From: an uncultured Arachnia sp.
Lineage (GTDB): Bacteria; Actinomycetota; Actinomycetes; Propionibacteriales; Propionibacteriaceae
NCBI GenBank assembly: GCA_947493705.1
Contig: CANLSH010000017.1
Coordinates: 1 to 64,000, forward strand
Direction of reading: 5' to 3'
Length of the DNA: 64,000 nucleotides
Shown here: positions 1 through 8,274 of the stretch, piece by piece
Numbering within the stretch: the stretch's first letter is position 1
Layout of the letters: the number at the start of each line of letters is the position of its first letter
Notes under the pieces: generated by a model
Database searches by the model: none
Told to the model about the DNA's origin: nothing
What the model saw: only the letters and a program-made list of their open reading frames with translations
Position numbers and translations under genes: made by a program

Positions 1-1164
1 GTTGATCTTGTTGCCGAGTCCGTGCGGATCGTGTTGCAGCAGCTGATCGATGCTGAAGCCACCGAGCACATCGGCGCCGGCCGCTATGAGCGCTCCAGCG
101 GCCGTGTCGCTGAGCGTAACGGCACCCGTGCCAAGACGATGACCACCAAGGGCGGCGACGTGAAGGTGGCGATCCCGAAGCTGCGCCAGGGATCGTTCTT
201 CCCCTCGATCCTGGAGCCCAGGCGGCGTATCGACCACGCCCTGCATGCGGTGGTGATGGAAGCCTACGTCCACGGCGTATCAACCCGCTCCGTCGACGAC
301 CTGGTCCAAGCCCTTGGCGGGGCCGGGATCTCGAAATCGGAGGTCTCTCGCATCTGCGCCGGTCTCGATGAGCAGGTCGCGGTGTTCAAGGACCGCCGCC
401 TCGATCACGTCGAGTTCCCTTACGTCTACCTCGATGCCACCTACCTCCACGTCCGCACCGAGCAACACCTCGTGGTGTCGAAAGCCGTAGTCATCGCCAC
501 CGGCATCACCGCCACCGGGCGCCGCGAAGTCCTCGGCCTGGATGTCGGCGACTCCGAAGACGAACTGTTTTGGCGGGGCTTCCTCACCAGCCTGAAGGAC
601 CGCGGACTACGTGGGGTCAAGCTCGTGGCCTCCGACCAACACGCCGGCCTGGTTGCGGCCATCAACCGCTGCTTCCAAGGCGTGGCCCACCAACGCTGCA
701 GAGTCCACTTCGTCAGGAACTTGCTGTCGTATGTCCCCAGGCACGAGACCCAGATGGTAGCGGCGATCTTCCGCACGATCTTCGCCCAACCCAACAAGAA
801 CCTCGTGCTGGCCCAGTGGGACAAAGTCCGAGACGAACTCGCCGCCCGCTACCCCAAAGCCGCCGCCCTGATGGATGACGCGAAAGCCGAGGTCCTCGCG
901 TTCGCCGCGTTCCTCCGGGAACACTGGGTCAAGATCTGGTCCACCAACCCACTGGAGAGGCTGAACAAGGAGATCAAACGCCGCTCCCGCGTCGTGGGGA
1001 TCTTCCCCAACGACACCGCCATCACCCGACTCATCGGAGCCGTCCTGGCCGACACCCACGACGAGTGGCAAGTCGACGAAAAACGCTACCTCTCGGAGAG
1101 TTCCATGGACAAACTCTACAAACCCGACGACACTGAACTCGTCGCCATCGAAGGCGACCGGTAG
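1..1164 (+). CDS. IS256-family (mutator) transposase, 5' end outside window
   Basis: DDE transposase of the IS256/mutator type. The frame is open from base 1, so the N-terminus lies upstream; 387 residues are visible, close to the usual length of about 400. The catalytic triad can be placed: Asp in YLDATYLH (codon at 433), Asp in ASDQHAG (634) and Glu in NPLERLNKEIKRR (955), the last being the family C-terminal signature. Codon use looks like the surrounding chromosome. Nothing after the stop at 1164 could be matched to a terminal repeat because the left end is missing, so it is unknown whether the element is complete. No frameshift is seen in the visible part. Confidence 0.92.
   Translation, partial: VDLVAESVRIVLQQLIDAEATEHIGAGRYERSSGRVAERNGTRAKTMTTKGGDVKVAIPKLRQGSFFPSILEPRRRIDHALHAVVMEAYVHGVSTRSVDDLVQALGGAGISKSEVSRICAGLDEQVAVFKDRRLDHVEFPYVYLDATYLHVRTEQHLVVSKAVVIATGITATGRREVLGLDVGDSEDELFWRGFLTSLKDRGLRGVKLVASDQHAGLVAAINRCFQGVAHQRCRVHFVRNLLSYVPRHETQMVAAIFRTIFAQPNKNLVLAQWDKVRDELAARYPKAAALMDDAKAEVLAFAAFLREHWVKIWSTNPLERLNKEIKRRSRVVGIFPNDTAITRLIGAVLADTHDEWQVDEKRYLSESSMDKLYKPDDTELVAIEGDR
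1..1164. mobile_element. IS256-type insertion sequence, partial
   Basis: Defined only by the transposase gene. Left end is outside the window, and the right boundary is undefined somewhere between the stop codon at 1164 and the tRNA terminator at 1250; I found no inverted repeat partner. It lies directly downstream of the initiator tRNA gene, which is read from the opposite strand. Confidence 0.6.
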
Positions 1165-1249
1165 GCAACCGGAACACCCGAAAGCCCACCACCTAATGGG
1201 GCTCTATCAGATGGTGCTCGCAAATCCATCAAAAAAACCGTGCAACGAC

Positions 1250-1279
1250 AAGGCCACAGTTCCATAGAACTGTGGCCTT
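1250..1279 (-). terminator. Hairpin downstream of tRNA-Met
   Basis: Perfect 13-bp inverted repeat (1250-1262 and 1267-1279, arm AAGGCCACAGTTC) with loop CATA, 16 bp past the 3' end of the tRNA gene. On the minus strand it is followed by TTGTCGTTG and, further on, a run of seven T. It is best read as the intrinsic terminator of the tRNA transcript, though the T run is not immediately adjacent. Confidence 0.65.
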
Positions 1280-1294
1280 CCGATTCCACTGTAG

Positions 1295-1368
1295 TAGCGG
1301 GGACAGGATTTGAACCTGTGACCTCTGGGTTATGAGCCCAGCGAGCTACCGAGCTGCTCCACCCCGCG
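1295..1368 (-). tRNA. Initiator tRNA-Met (CAT)
   Basis: The reverse complement folds as a cloverleaf of 74 bases with anticodon CAT. Initiator features are visible: an unpaired first acceptor position (C1 opposite U72) and three consecutive G-C pairs at the base of the anticodon stem (GGG/CCC). CCA is not encoded; the gene is followed by CTAC on the minus strand. It lies between two insertion sequences. Confidence 0.95.
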
Positions 1369-1380
1369 TCGCTGTATAGA

Positions 1381-1409
1381 ACTATAGTCCCCGATCTCGG
1401 AGGGGACAA
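1381..1409 (-). promoter_or_regulatory. Predicted promoter of tRNA-Met
   Basis: On the minus strand TTGTCC (1409-1404), a 17-base spacer and TATAGT (1386-1381) lie just upstream of the tRNA 5' end at 1368, giving a start about six bases before the mature end. It lies 41 bp inside the left end of the downstream insertion sequence, so the promoter is intact. Confidence 0.6.
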
Positions 1410-1450
1410 ATCCTCGACTTGACTCATCTAAAACGTCCGGGAACCTCGAC

Positions 1451-1477
1451 GCGTGCCTCACGTAACTATGTCCGCGA
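1451..1477 (+). repeat. Left terminal inverted repeat of the insertion sequence
   Basis: Begins GCGTGCCTCACGTAA and ends CCGCGA; pairs with 2718-2743 on the other strand with 11 perfect outer bases, an inner perfect CCGCGA and several mismatches between, including one 1-base gap. Confidence 0.8.
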
Positions 1478-1519
1478 GGCGGTCGGGTGTTCTCTGGCCT
1501 GATGAGCAAGGAGTTGTCG

Positions 1520-2713
1520 ATGGCCGCGCGCCACGAGATCACCAAGAAGTTCGCCCGCCTCTACGCCAAGGCGGACAAGATGGGGAAGGGCCGGCTGCTG
1601 GATGCGCTGGTCGAAACCACCGGGTGGACCCGGGACCACGCCCGACGCTCGATCCGGCAGGCTGCGGCCCGTCGAGGACCCGTCCACGCCCAGAAACGCA
1701 GACCACGACCGCGGAAGTACTCCTACGATGCTCTGGTAGTGCTCCAAGAGGTGTGGCGGCTCTCGGGGCAGCCGTGTGGGAAGTATCTTGCCGCGATCAT
1801 GGCCGACACCCTGGAGCGCTTGGTCAGGTTCAAAGAACTCGGCAAAGTCGCAGACCGCATCAGTCCCGAAGTACTGCGCGAGCTGGAGTCGATGTCGGCT
1901 GCCACGATCGACCGCTACCTGAAACCCCACCGCGACGCCGCCTGGCCCGAGGCACTCGCAGGCACCAAACCCAGCCATATCCTGCGCTCCTCGATCCAAG
2001 TGCGCACCTGCATGGACGACGCGCCGACGGTGCCGGGGTTCTTTGAGCTCGACACCGTGGCCCATTGCGGTCACACCCTCAAAGGCGACTTCCTGTGGAC
2101 GCTGGATGCCACCGACCCGCTCAGCGGGTGGACGCTGATGCGTAGCGTGAAGAACAAAGCCTTCGTCAACGTCCACGCCGAACTGGAATGGGTAGCCAAG
2201 AACAGCCCAGTCCCAATTGCCGGGATGGACTTCGACAACGGCTCAGAGTTCATGAACTGGTCAGTGATCGCCTGGTGCGACGACCACGACATTCCCGTCA
2301 CCCGTGGCCGGCCCTACCACCACAACGACAACGCCCACGTCGAGCAACGCAACGGCGACTGGGTCCGCAAACACGCCTTTCGCTACCGCTACGAAACCGA
2401 CGCCGAGATGCGACTCCTCAACGAACTCTGGGAGCTGGTCATGCAACGCAAGAACCACCTACTGCCATGCGTGAAAGCCATCGGCTGGACCACCACACCC
2501 TCCGGCCGCCGGAAACGCATCTACGACCAACCACGCACCCCCTACGCCCGACTGATGGCCTCCGGAGTGCTGGACGAGAAGACCCGCACCCGACTCGAGT
2601 CCATCCACGCGTCGCTGAACCCGGCCCGCCTGACCCGACGCATCAACCACATCCAACAACAACTCATCGACCTCGCCTCCGCCCGCACCCTGGGCACCCG
2701 CCCCGCTGCCTGA
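1520..2713 (+). CDS. Integrase-core (DDE) transposase
   Basis: Transposase of 397 residues. An N-terminal helix-turn-helix-like basic region (residues 1-80) is followed by an rve-type catalytic core. The triad is Asp178 (FELDTVAH), Asp239 (DFDNGSEF) and Glu275 (AHVEQRNGDW), a DD35E spacing. Start ATG 1520 is chosen because AAGGAG ends six bases before it; upstream ATG 1502 and GTG 1487 lack a comparable site. The frame is intact, so the element could be active. Such proteins are often annotated simply as integrase catalytic domain transposases; I do not assign an IS family. Confidence 0.9.
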   Translation: MAARHEITKKFARLYAKADKMGKGRLLDALVETTGWTRDHARRSIRQAAARRGPVHAQKRRPRPRKYSYDALVVLQEVWRLSGQPCGKYLAAIMADTLERLVRFKELGKVADRISPEVLRELESMSAATIDRYLKPHRDAAWPEALAGTKPSHILRSSIQVRTCMDDAPTVPGFFELDTVAHCGHTLKGDFLWTLDATDPLSGWTLMRSVKNKAFVNVHAELEWVAKNSPVPIAGMDFDNGSEFMNWSVIAWCDDHDIPVTRGRPYHHNDNAHVEQRNGDWVRKHAFRYRYETDAEMRLLNELWELVMQRKNHLLPCVKAIGWTTTPSGRRKRIYDQPRTPYARLMASGVLDEKTRTRLESIHASLNPARLTRRINHIQQQLIDLASARTLGTRPAA

Positions 2714-2717
2714 ACTT

Positions 2718-2743
2718 TCGCGGGCAATTTAGGTGAGGCACGC
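2718..2743 (-). repeat. Right terminal inverted repeat of the insertion sequence
   Basis: Reverse complement begins GCGTGCCTCACCTAA and ends CCGCGA, matching the left repeat at 1451-1477. It starts four bases after the transposase stop codon. Confidence 0.8.
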
Positions 2744-2909
2744 GCTCACTTCATCCGGACATCTTGACATGAGGCAAGACGATCCTGAGGCCGTTTGGCT
2801 TGATGGGCGTTATGCTCCATGACAGAAGTTGGCGAGTGGGCCATGATCTCCAGCGATGGTGCTGTACGTGGCTTGCTCGTCTGAACCATCGAATGGGAAA
2901 GGTCGACCC

Positions 2910-4400
2910 ATGCAACTCACGGAGCGCGCAGCCCTTACATCCCAGGCCCTTGCTGCGGCACCCACACAGCTCTTCATCGGGGGAACGTGGCGCGACTCGA
3001 CCGTCGGCACTGTCTTCGATGTGCACAATCCATCAACAGGGGACGTTCTTGCGCGGGTGGCAGACGCTCAACCCGATGACGGTATTGCCGCTCTCGAAGC
3101 TGCGGCCGACGCGCAGCAGGAATGGGCGGCGACGGCTCCCAGGGTGCGGGCAGATCTGCTGCTCAGTGTGTTCGATCGAGTACATGAGCTGCGCGATAAA
3201 TTTGCAACCCTCATGACGCTGGAGATGGGCAAACCGCTGGCAGAGGGCTACGGCGAGGTCACCTATGGCGCAGAGTTTCTTCGCTGGTTCGCTGAGGAAG
3301 CTGTGCGGATCAACGGCCGCTACACGAGTTCCCCCGAGGGAAACCTCAGGGTCCTCACCGTCAAACGGCCCGTCGGACCATCACTCTTCGTGACCCCGTG
3401 GAATTTCCCGCTGGCGATGGCGACACGAAAAATCGCGCCCGCACTTGCAGCTGGCTGCACAACCATCCTGAAGCCAGCCACCCTCACGCCGCTCACATCC
3501 CTGGCGCTGGTGAAGGTGTTCGACGAGGTTGGCATTCCTCCCGGCGTGGTGAACATCATTCCCACCTCCAGTGCCCGTCCGGTGACCGGACCCATGATCC
3601 AGGATCGTCGATTGCGCAAGATCTCCTTCACCGGTTCCACCCCAGTGGGCATGGCCCTGATGGAGGAAGCCGCACGAAACGTGGTGCGCACATCCATGGA
3701 GCTGGGCGGGTGTGCGCCCTTCATCGTCTTCGAGGATGCTGATCTCGACCTTGCCGTCGCTGCAGCCCACAAGACGAAGCTGCGCAACATGGGGGAGGCG
3801 TGCAACGCTGCCAACGGCTTCTACGTTCACGTCGATCTGATTGAAGAGTTCTCCCGTCGCCTGGCGGAATCGTTCGACTCTCTCGTCGTGGGCAACGGAT
3901 TGGATGACTCCACGGACGTTGGGCCCATGATCTCAGCTGAGCAACGCAGCTCCGTCTCTGACATGGTGTGCGCAGCCCGAGAGGAAGGGGCGGACATCCT
4001 CACGGGAGGTGAGGCCATTGATGGGCCGGGTTTCTTCTACAGGCCCACCGTCGTCACCAACCTGCGGGCCGATTCGGCTCTCATCAACGATGAAATCTTC
4101 GGTCCCGTCGCCCCCATCGTTCCCTTCACAACCGAGGAGGAGGTCCTCGGCTACGCCAACAACTCGATGATGGGGCTGTCCGGCTATGTGCACACCGGCA
4201 GCATGGACAGGGCCCTGCGGATGGCCGAGAGGCTGGAAGTGGGCATGATCGGTTTCAACTCGGGGACCATCTCGAACGCCGCCGCGCCGTTCGGGGGTGT
4301 GAAGCATTCAGGGCTGGGCCGCGAAGGCGGTAGCGAGGGCATCGAGGAATACCTGGAGACGGTTTACGTCGGCTTCGAGGATCCCTTCAAAACCGTGTGA
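2910..4400 (+). CDS. gabD: NAD(P)-dependent succinate-semialdehyde dehydrogenase
   Basis: Aldehyde dehydrogenase superfamily enzyme of 496 residues, expected to oxidise succinate semialdehyde to succinate in 4-aminobutyrate breakdown. Visible marks are FVTPWNFP (coenzyme binding), SFTGSTPVG, the catalytic base region MELGGCAPF, and nucleophile Cys298 in GEACNAAN. The GEAC form, rather than GQTC, is as I recall it in actinobacterial GabD-type enzymes. ATG 2910 follows GGGAAAGG; an in-frame GTG-type extension to 2856 is less likely. The gene stands alone, starting 166 bp right of the insertion sequence; a TTGACA at about 2764 lacks a good -10 partner. Substrate is inferred from family resemblance; another semialdehyde is possible. 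Confidence 0.82.
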   Translation: MQLTERAALTSQALAAAPTQLFIGGTWRDSTVGTVFDVHNPSTGDVLARVADAQPDDGIAALEAAADAQQEWAATAPRVRADLLLSVFDRVHELRDKFATLMTLEMGKPLAEGYGEVTYGAEFLRWFAEEAVRINGRYTSSPEGNLRVLTVKRPVGPSLFVTPWNFPLAMATRKIAPALAAGCTTILKPATLTPLTSLALVKVFDEVGIPPGVVNIIPTSSARPVTGPMIQDRRLRKISFTGSTPVGMALMEEAARNVVRTSMELGGCAPFIVFEDADLDLAVAAAHKTKLRNMGEACNAANGFYVHVDLIEEFSRRLAESFDSLVVGNGLDDSTDVGPMISAEQRSSVSDMVCAAREEGADILTGGEAIDGPGFFYRPTVVTNLRADSALINDEIFGPVAPIVPFTTEEEVLGYANNSMMGLSGYVHTGSMDRALRMAERLEVGMIGFNSGTISNAAAPFGGVKHSGLGREGGSEGIEEYLETVYVGFEDPFKTV

Positions 4401-4424
4401 AGCAGGGCTGATCAGCGATCGGGT

Positions 4425-5591
4425 TCAGTGGAGATCGGGGACGCTGTCGCGGGCATCGGTGTACTCCACGCCGCACAGCTCCAGCAGATCCACGAGCATG
4501 GAACGTACCTGTGCGAGGATCACGGCGCTGGAGAGCTGTTCCCCAATGGGAACTTCCGCACTCTCAGCAGCCAGGGCAATGATGTCGTCCACCTTCGAGT
4601 CCGGCCGTCTCCGAGCGTAGAGCTCTGCAGCGCACTCGTCGGTCACCTGGGCCAGCCCGGTCAGGAGATCGAGATGCCCCTGCGAGACCCCTTCTCCCCT
4701 GTAGACGGCGACGACGCCGCGACGAGCCAGCACACGGAGATTGCGCGTGAAGCGGTCCAACGGCACGGTGAGGTCGGTGATTTGCAGCACGCCCTCCCGG
4801 TGCCGACGGAGAAAGGGTGAAATCCGCACCACGGCGGCGCCCTCATTCGCAGCGGTGGTGAGTGCTTCCAGGGCGTGTTCGGTGGACCGTGCTGCCTCGA
4901 GGACTCGCTCGGCAGCGTCAATGTCGCAGGTACCGACGGCCTGCACCATCTCGCGGATTGTGTTGGACGTCTCGTGCAGAACCTTGGCGGCCTCCATCCT
5001 CGGCCGAGTCACAGGTCCCGTCGGAGCAACGGTGGCGAACAGCAGTGCGACGCCGCAGCCCACCAGAGCGTCCATCCAACGCTCGATGCCAGCTCCCACC
5101 CCCGGAATGACGGTCAGCACAACGGCCGCCTGAACGGCTGACTGGGTGACCATGAGGGTCCGGGCCCCGAGCCAGGTGGTGATGGACATGGCGACGGCGA
5201 TCACCAGGATGATCTGCCACACACCAGTGCCGAAGTAGTAGAGGAAGATGTCCCCGATCAGCACACCCACCGTCACCCCGACGGCGATCTCCAGTGCCCG
5301 CCACAGCCGCTGGCCGAAACTGAAACCGAGGCAGACGATGGTGGCCACCACCGCCAGGAACGGTGCCTCGTGTGAGAACAGAGTCTGTGCCAACCACCAG
5401 GACATGCCGGCGGCCACTGCAATCTGCACGATCATGAACAACCGAGACTGCCAGCGGTTCACACGGCGCTTCTGGGATCGCCAACCCCTTCGGGCAGTGC
5501 GCTCACTGAGGTCGAAGGCACGCAGGGAGGCGTTCTGGATCACGTGTCCGGTGCCATGCCACGAGAAGTGGCGGCGGCGCGGCTGCGACAA
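4425..5591 (-). CDS. FUSC-family inner-membrane protein (aromatic acid exporter type)
   Basis: A 388-residue membrane protein. After a basic cytoplasmic N-terminus of about 45 residues there are roughly six closely spaced hydrophobic segments (residues about 50-190), then a soluble, mainly helical C-terminal half. This is the layout of the FUSC/ArAE_1 family, thought to export aromatic acids and related compounds; the true substrate is unknown. It is transcribed away from the ABC importer operon and converges with the dehydrogenase gene, 24 bp separating the stops. A shorter start inside the basic region is possible. No regulator is adjacent. Confidence 0.75.
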   Translation of the reverse strand: MSQPRRRHFSWHGTGHVIQNASLRAFDLSERTARRGWRSQKRRVNRWQSRLFMIVQIAVAAGMSWWLAQTLFSHEAPFLAVVATIVCLGFSFGQRLWRALEIAVGVTVGVLIGDIFLYYFGTGVWQIILVIAVAMSITTWLGARTLMVTQSAVQAAVVLTVIPGVGAGIERWMDALVGCGVALLFATVAPTGPVTRPRMEAAKVLHETSNTIREMVQAVGTCDIDAAERVLEAARSTEHALEALTTAANEGAAVVRISPFLRRHREGVLQITDLTVPLDRFTRNLRVLARRGVVAVYRGEGVSQGHLDLLTGLAQVTDECAAELYARRRPDSKVDDIIALAAESAEVPIGEQLSSAVILAQVRSMLVDLLELCGVEYTDARDSVPDLH

Positions 5592-5780
5592 CGGGTCCTC
5601 CCACGGTCAAGCACCTCGATGGCACGAGCTCTGTCCGCCTCGTGCACACAAACTTTAGCCCAAGCAACCCGCGTATTCTTCACGATCATCAAGGCGCTCC
5701 GGTGCTGTGATCGTGGGCAATCTGGTAGGGCCGGATAGGATTGCCGCGATCCGTATCCAACTGTGGGGGAGTCTCGCCCA

Positions 5781-7313
5781 ATGGAAGCTCGTCGACCACG
5801 CCGTATCCTTGCGGCTTGGCTATGTCTGATGGCCGCCACTGCCATCGCGCTGACAGCCTGCTCAAGCCCGGCTCCCGAGCCGACGGGGCAGAGCAATGAT
5901 CCTGTTGTTCTCAACGTGGGCGCCACACTGCCTCCCGAGGGCCTCGACCCGGCAACTGTCAACGGCGCCGGCACGCCGTTCGTCCTGTTGTACAACGTCT
6001 ACGAGACCCTGGTGCGCATCGATGGCGAGGGAGAGATCAGCCCACTGCTGGCAGTGGACTACAGGGTGTCCGAGGATCGGACGGTCTACACGTTCAACTT
6101 GGACCGCTCCGCGGAATTCGCATCCGGTGATCCTGTGACGGCCGCGGCAGTGGTGGAATCCTTTGAACGCGCCCGGACGGCGGAGGGGATCACCAGCCAG
6201 GTCAGGGAGAAGATGGAGCCAGTGGACTCGGTTGATGCCGTGGATGAGGACACCGTCCAGGTCACACTGAAGCAGCCCAGCAACGAATTCCTCTTCGACA
6301 TGGCTGGTCCTGCTGGGATTGTCTATGATCCCGTCGGGCTGGACACCGTGTCTGAGGAGCCCGCTGGGTCCGGACCGTTCAAGTTCGACGAGTTCCAGCC
6401 CGGCGAGTACGTCAAGCTCATCAAGAATGAGGACTACTGGGGCACGAACGTCCGCGTGGATGAGGTGTTCTTCCGTTACTACGCGGATCCCAATGCCATG
6501 AATACCGCCATGCTCTCGGGACAACTCGATGTCATCTCCAACCTGACCGTGCCACAGTCGATTGACGAGTTCTCCGACGCCGAGAGATTCATCGTCACCG
6601 AGGGCACCACGGACGGGGAGGTGGTGCTCGGGTTCAACCACGACAATGAGGCTCTGTCGTCATTGCAGGTGCGCCAGGCCATCAACCACGCCATTGATCG
6701 AGAGGCCCTCGTGGATGCTGTCTGGGGCGGCAAGGGGATGTTGATCGGCTCCATGGTGGTGCCGACAGATCCATGGTACGAAGACCTGTCCGACACGTAT
6801 CCGTTTGACCAGGACAGGGCACGAGAACTCCTGCAGGAAGCCGGGTACGAATCCGGCCTGACGTTGCGGATGCGAGTCACCACGGAAGTGCCGTACGCGC
6901 CGCCAGCTGCCCGCTTCATCGCGGCACAGCTCGCGGAGGTGGGTATTGAGCTTGAAGTGGATGAGATCGACTTCGCCCAGTGGCTGAAAGAGGTCTACGG
7001 CCAGGGCGACTATGACCTGACGATCATCTCGCACGTGGAACCCCGCGACATCAGCAACTTCGCCAACCCGGACTACTACTGGCACTATGACAACCCCGAG
7101 TTTGCGGCGCTGATCGAAGAGGCTGATGAGGCCCCTGTGGACCAACAGATTGCGCTGATGCAGGAGGCGGCGCGGATGCTCGCCGACGACGCCGCCGCCG
7201 ACTGGCTTTTCCTGTTGCCCAACCTCGTTGTCACCACAACCGAGGTCTCCGGGATCCAGGTGAACGCCACGGGGCTTTCCTTCGACCTGACAACAGTCGC
7301 CACCAGCCGCTGA
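5781..7313 (+). CDS. ABC transporter solute-binding lipoprotein (SBP family 5, peptide type)
   Basis: Extracellular solute-binding lipoprotein of 510 residues. The N-terminus has basic residues, a hydrophobic stretch and the lipobox LTAC with Cys27, so it is exported and lipid-anchored. The mature part has the layout of family 5 oligopeptide/dipeptide/nickel binding proteins: FTFNLD-like region, a GSGPF motif, and a late VRQAINHAIDR helix. ATG 5781 is preceded by GGGGGAG at nine bases. It is the first gene of a five-gene operon (to 10680) that supplies two permeases and two ATPases. Ligand cannot be deduced; short peptides are the default guess. Confidence 0.9.
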   Translation: MEARRPRRILAAWLCLMAATAIALTACSSPAPEPTGQSNDPVVLNVGATLPPEGLDPATVNGAGTPFVLLYNVYETLVRIDGEGEISPLLAVDYRVSEDRTVYTFNLDRSAEFASGDPVTAAAVVESFERARTAEGITSQVREKMEPVDSVDAVDEDTVQVTLKQPSNEFLFDMAGPAGIVYDPVGLDTVSEEPAGSGPFKFDEFQPGEYVKLIKNEDYWGTNVRVDEVFFRYYADPNAMNTAMLSGQLDVISNLTVPQSIDEFSDAERFIVTEGTTDGEVVLGFNHDNEALSSLQVRQAINHAIDREALVDAVWGGKGMLIGSMVVPTDPWYEDLSDTYPFDQDRARELLQEAGYESGLTLRMRVTTEVPYAPPAARFIAAQLAEVGIELEVDEIDFAQWLKEVYGQGDYDLTIISHVEPRDISNFANPDYYWHYDNPEFAALIEEADEAPVDQQIALMQEAARMLADDAAADWLFLLPNLVVTTTEVSGIQVNATGLSFDLTTVATSR

Positions 7314-7314
7314 C

Positions 7315-8274
7315 GTGACCCCCCGCACCGTAGGGCTGCGACTGGGCGGGCTCGTCATCAGCCTGCTCGTGGCATCCCTGCTCATCTTCCTCGCCACAAA
7401 CGCTCTACCGGGCGATGTTGCCCAAATCCTTCTCGGGACCAACGCGGCACCCGGTGAGGTGGAGGCGATGCGTGAACGGCTCGGGCTGGACAGACCGCTG
7501 CTCCTGCGCTATCTCGAGTGGCTGGGAGGTGTTCTCCGCGGGGATTTCGGGACCTCGATGGTCACGGATCGAGAGGTTGTGTCCCAGATCGTCCCACGAC
7601 TGGGGGTTTCACTGTGGCTCGTGGGACTCGCGATGACCCTGGCCATCCTCGTCGCGCTCCCACTGGGGGCATTCGCCGCCATCAAACGGCGTCATGCCAG
7701 CGGGTTCGTTGCCTCAGCCATTGCGCAGGTCGGACTGTCCGTGCCCGCATTCTGGGCCGGTATCTGGCTCGTCCTGCTCTTCGCCGTCACCCTGCGCTGG
7801 CTCCCGGCCGGAAACTACGTGGCGTTGAGTGCGGATCCCGTGCAGTGGGCCAGACACCTCATCCTTCCCGTCACGGCCCTGGCCATCGTGCAGGCCAGTA
7901 TTTTGTCGCGTTATGTTCGAAGCGCTGTCATTGAGGTCTTGGGGGAGGACTGGTTCCGAACAGCCCGGTCCGTGGGCTGGTCAACGTGGCGCGCGTTGCT
8001 ACGCCACGGCAGCCGCAACATAGCCATCTCATTGCTGACCGTCATCGGGCTGCAACTCGCGACGCTACTGGTGGGCGCCATCATCATTGAACAGGTCTTC
8101 GCGCTCCCGGGCCTGGGATCGCGTCTCATCATGGCGGTGGGTCAACGCGACCTCATCATGGTCCAAGCCATCGTGCTGCTGCTGGTGTGGGCTGTGCTGG
8201 TCATCAATTTCGTCGTTGACTTCACCTACCAACTCGTTGATCCGCGGATGCGGCGAGAACGGAGGCAGCGATGA
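7315..8274 (+). CDS. ABC transporter permease, DppB/OppB type
   Basis: Integral membrane permease of 319 residues. The first membrane helix (about 7-30) is followed by the conserved NALPGD and the ERLGLDRPLLLRYLEWL segment of the DppB/OppB N-terminal domain, then five more helices and a cytoplasmic EAA-like loop (VIEVLGEDWFRTARSVG). It starts with GTG one base after the stop of the binding protein gene and overlaps the next permease by four bases (ATGA), so translation is probably coupled. It forms the translocation channel together with the downstream DppC-type protein. Confidence 0.93.
   Translation: MTPRTVGLRLGGLVISLLVASLLIFLATNALPGDVAQILLGTNAAPGEVEAMRERLGLDRPLLLRYLEWLGGVLRGDFGTSMVTDREVVSQIVPRLGVSLWLVGLAMTLAILVALPLGAFAAIKRRHASGFVASAIAQVGLSVPAFWAGIWLVLLFAVTLRWLPAGNYVALSADPVQWARHLILPVTALAIVQASILSRYVRSAVIEVLGEDWFRTARSVGWSTWRALLRHGSRNIAISLLTVIGLQLATLLVGAIIIEQVFALPGLGSRLIMAVGQRDLIMVQAIVLLLVWAVLVINFVVDFTYQLVDPRMRRERRQR

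Larger units (their letters stand above)
1450..2744. mobile_element. Complete DD35E insertion sequence, about 1.3 kb
   Basis: One transposase gene bounded by imperfect terminal inverted repeats: left 1451-1477 and right 2718-2743 (reverse complement) share an outer GCGTGCCTCAC and an inner CCGCGA. The base outside each (1450, 2744) also matches. The flanks CTCGA (1445-1449) and CTCAC (2745-2749) are only partly alike, so no target duplication is certain. It is inserted between the initiator tRNA promoter and the aldehyde dehydrogenase gene. The family cannot be named with certainty; it is an integrase-core type related in catalytic fold to IS481/IS3. Confidence 0.85.

Noticed and set aside
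2764..2769. Perfect TTGACA upstream of gabD
   Set aside because: No acceptable -10 hexamer occurs 16-19 bases downstream.
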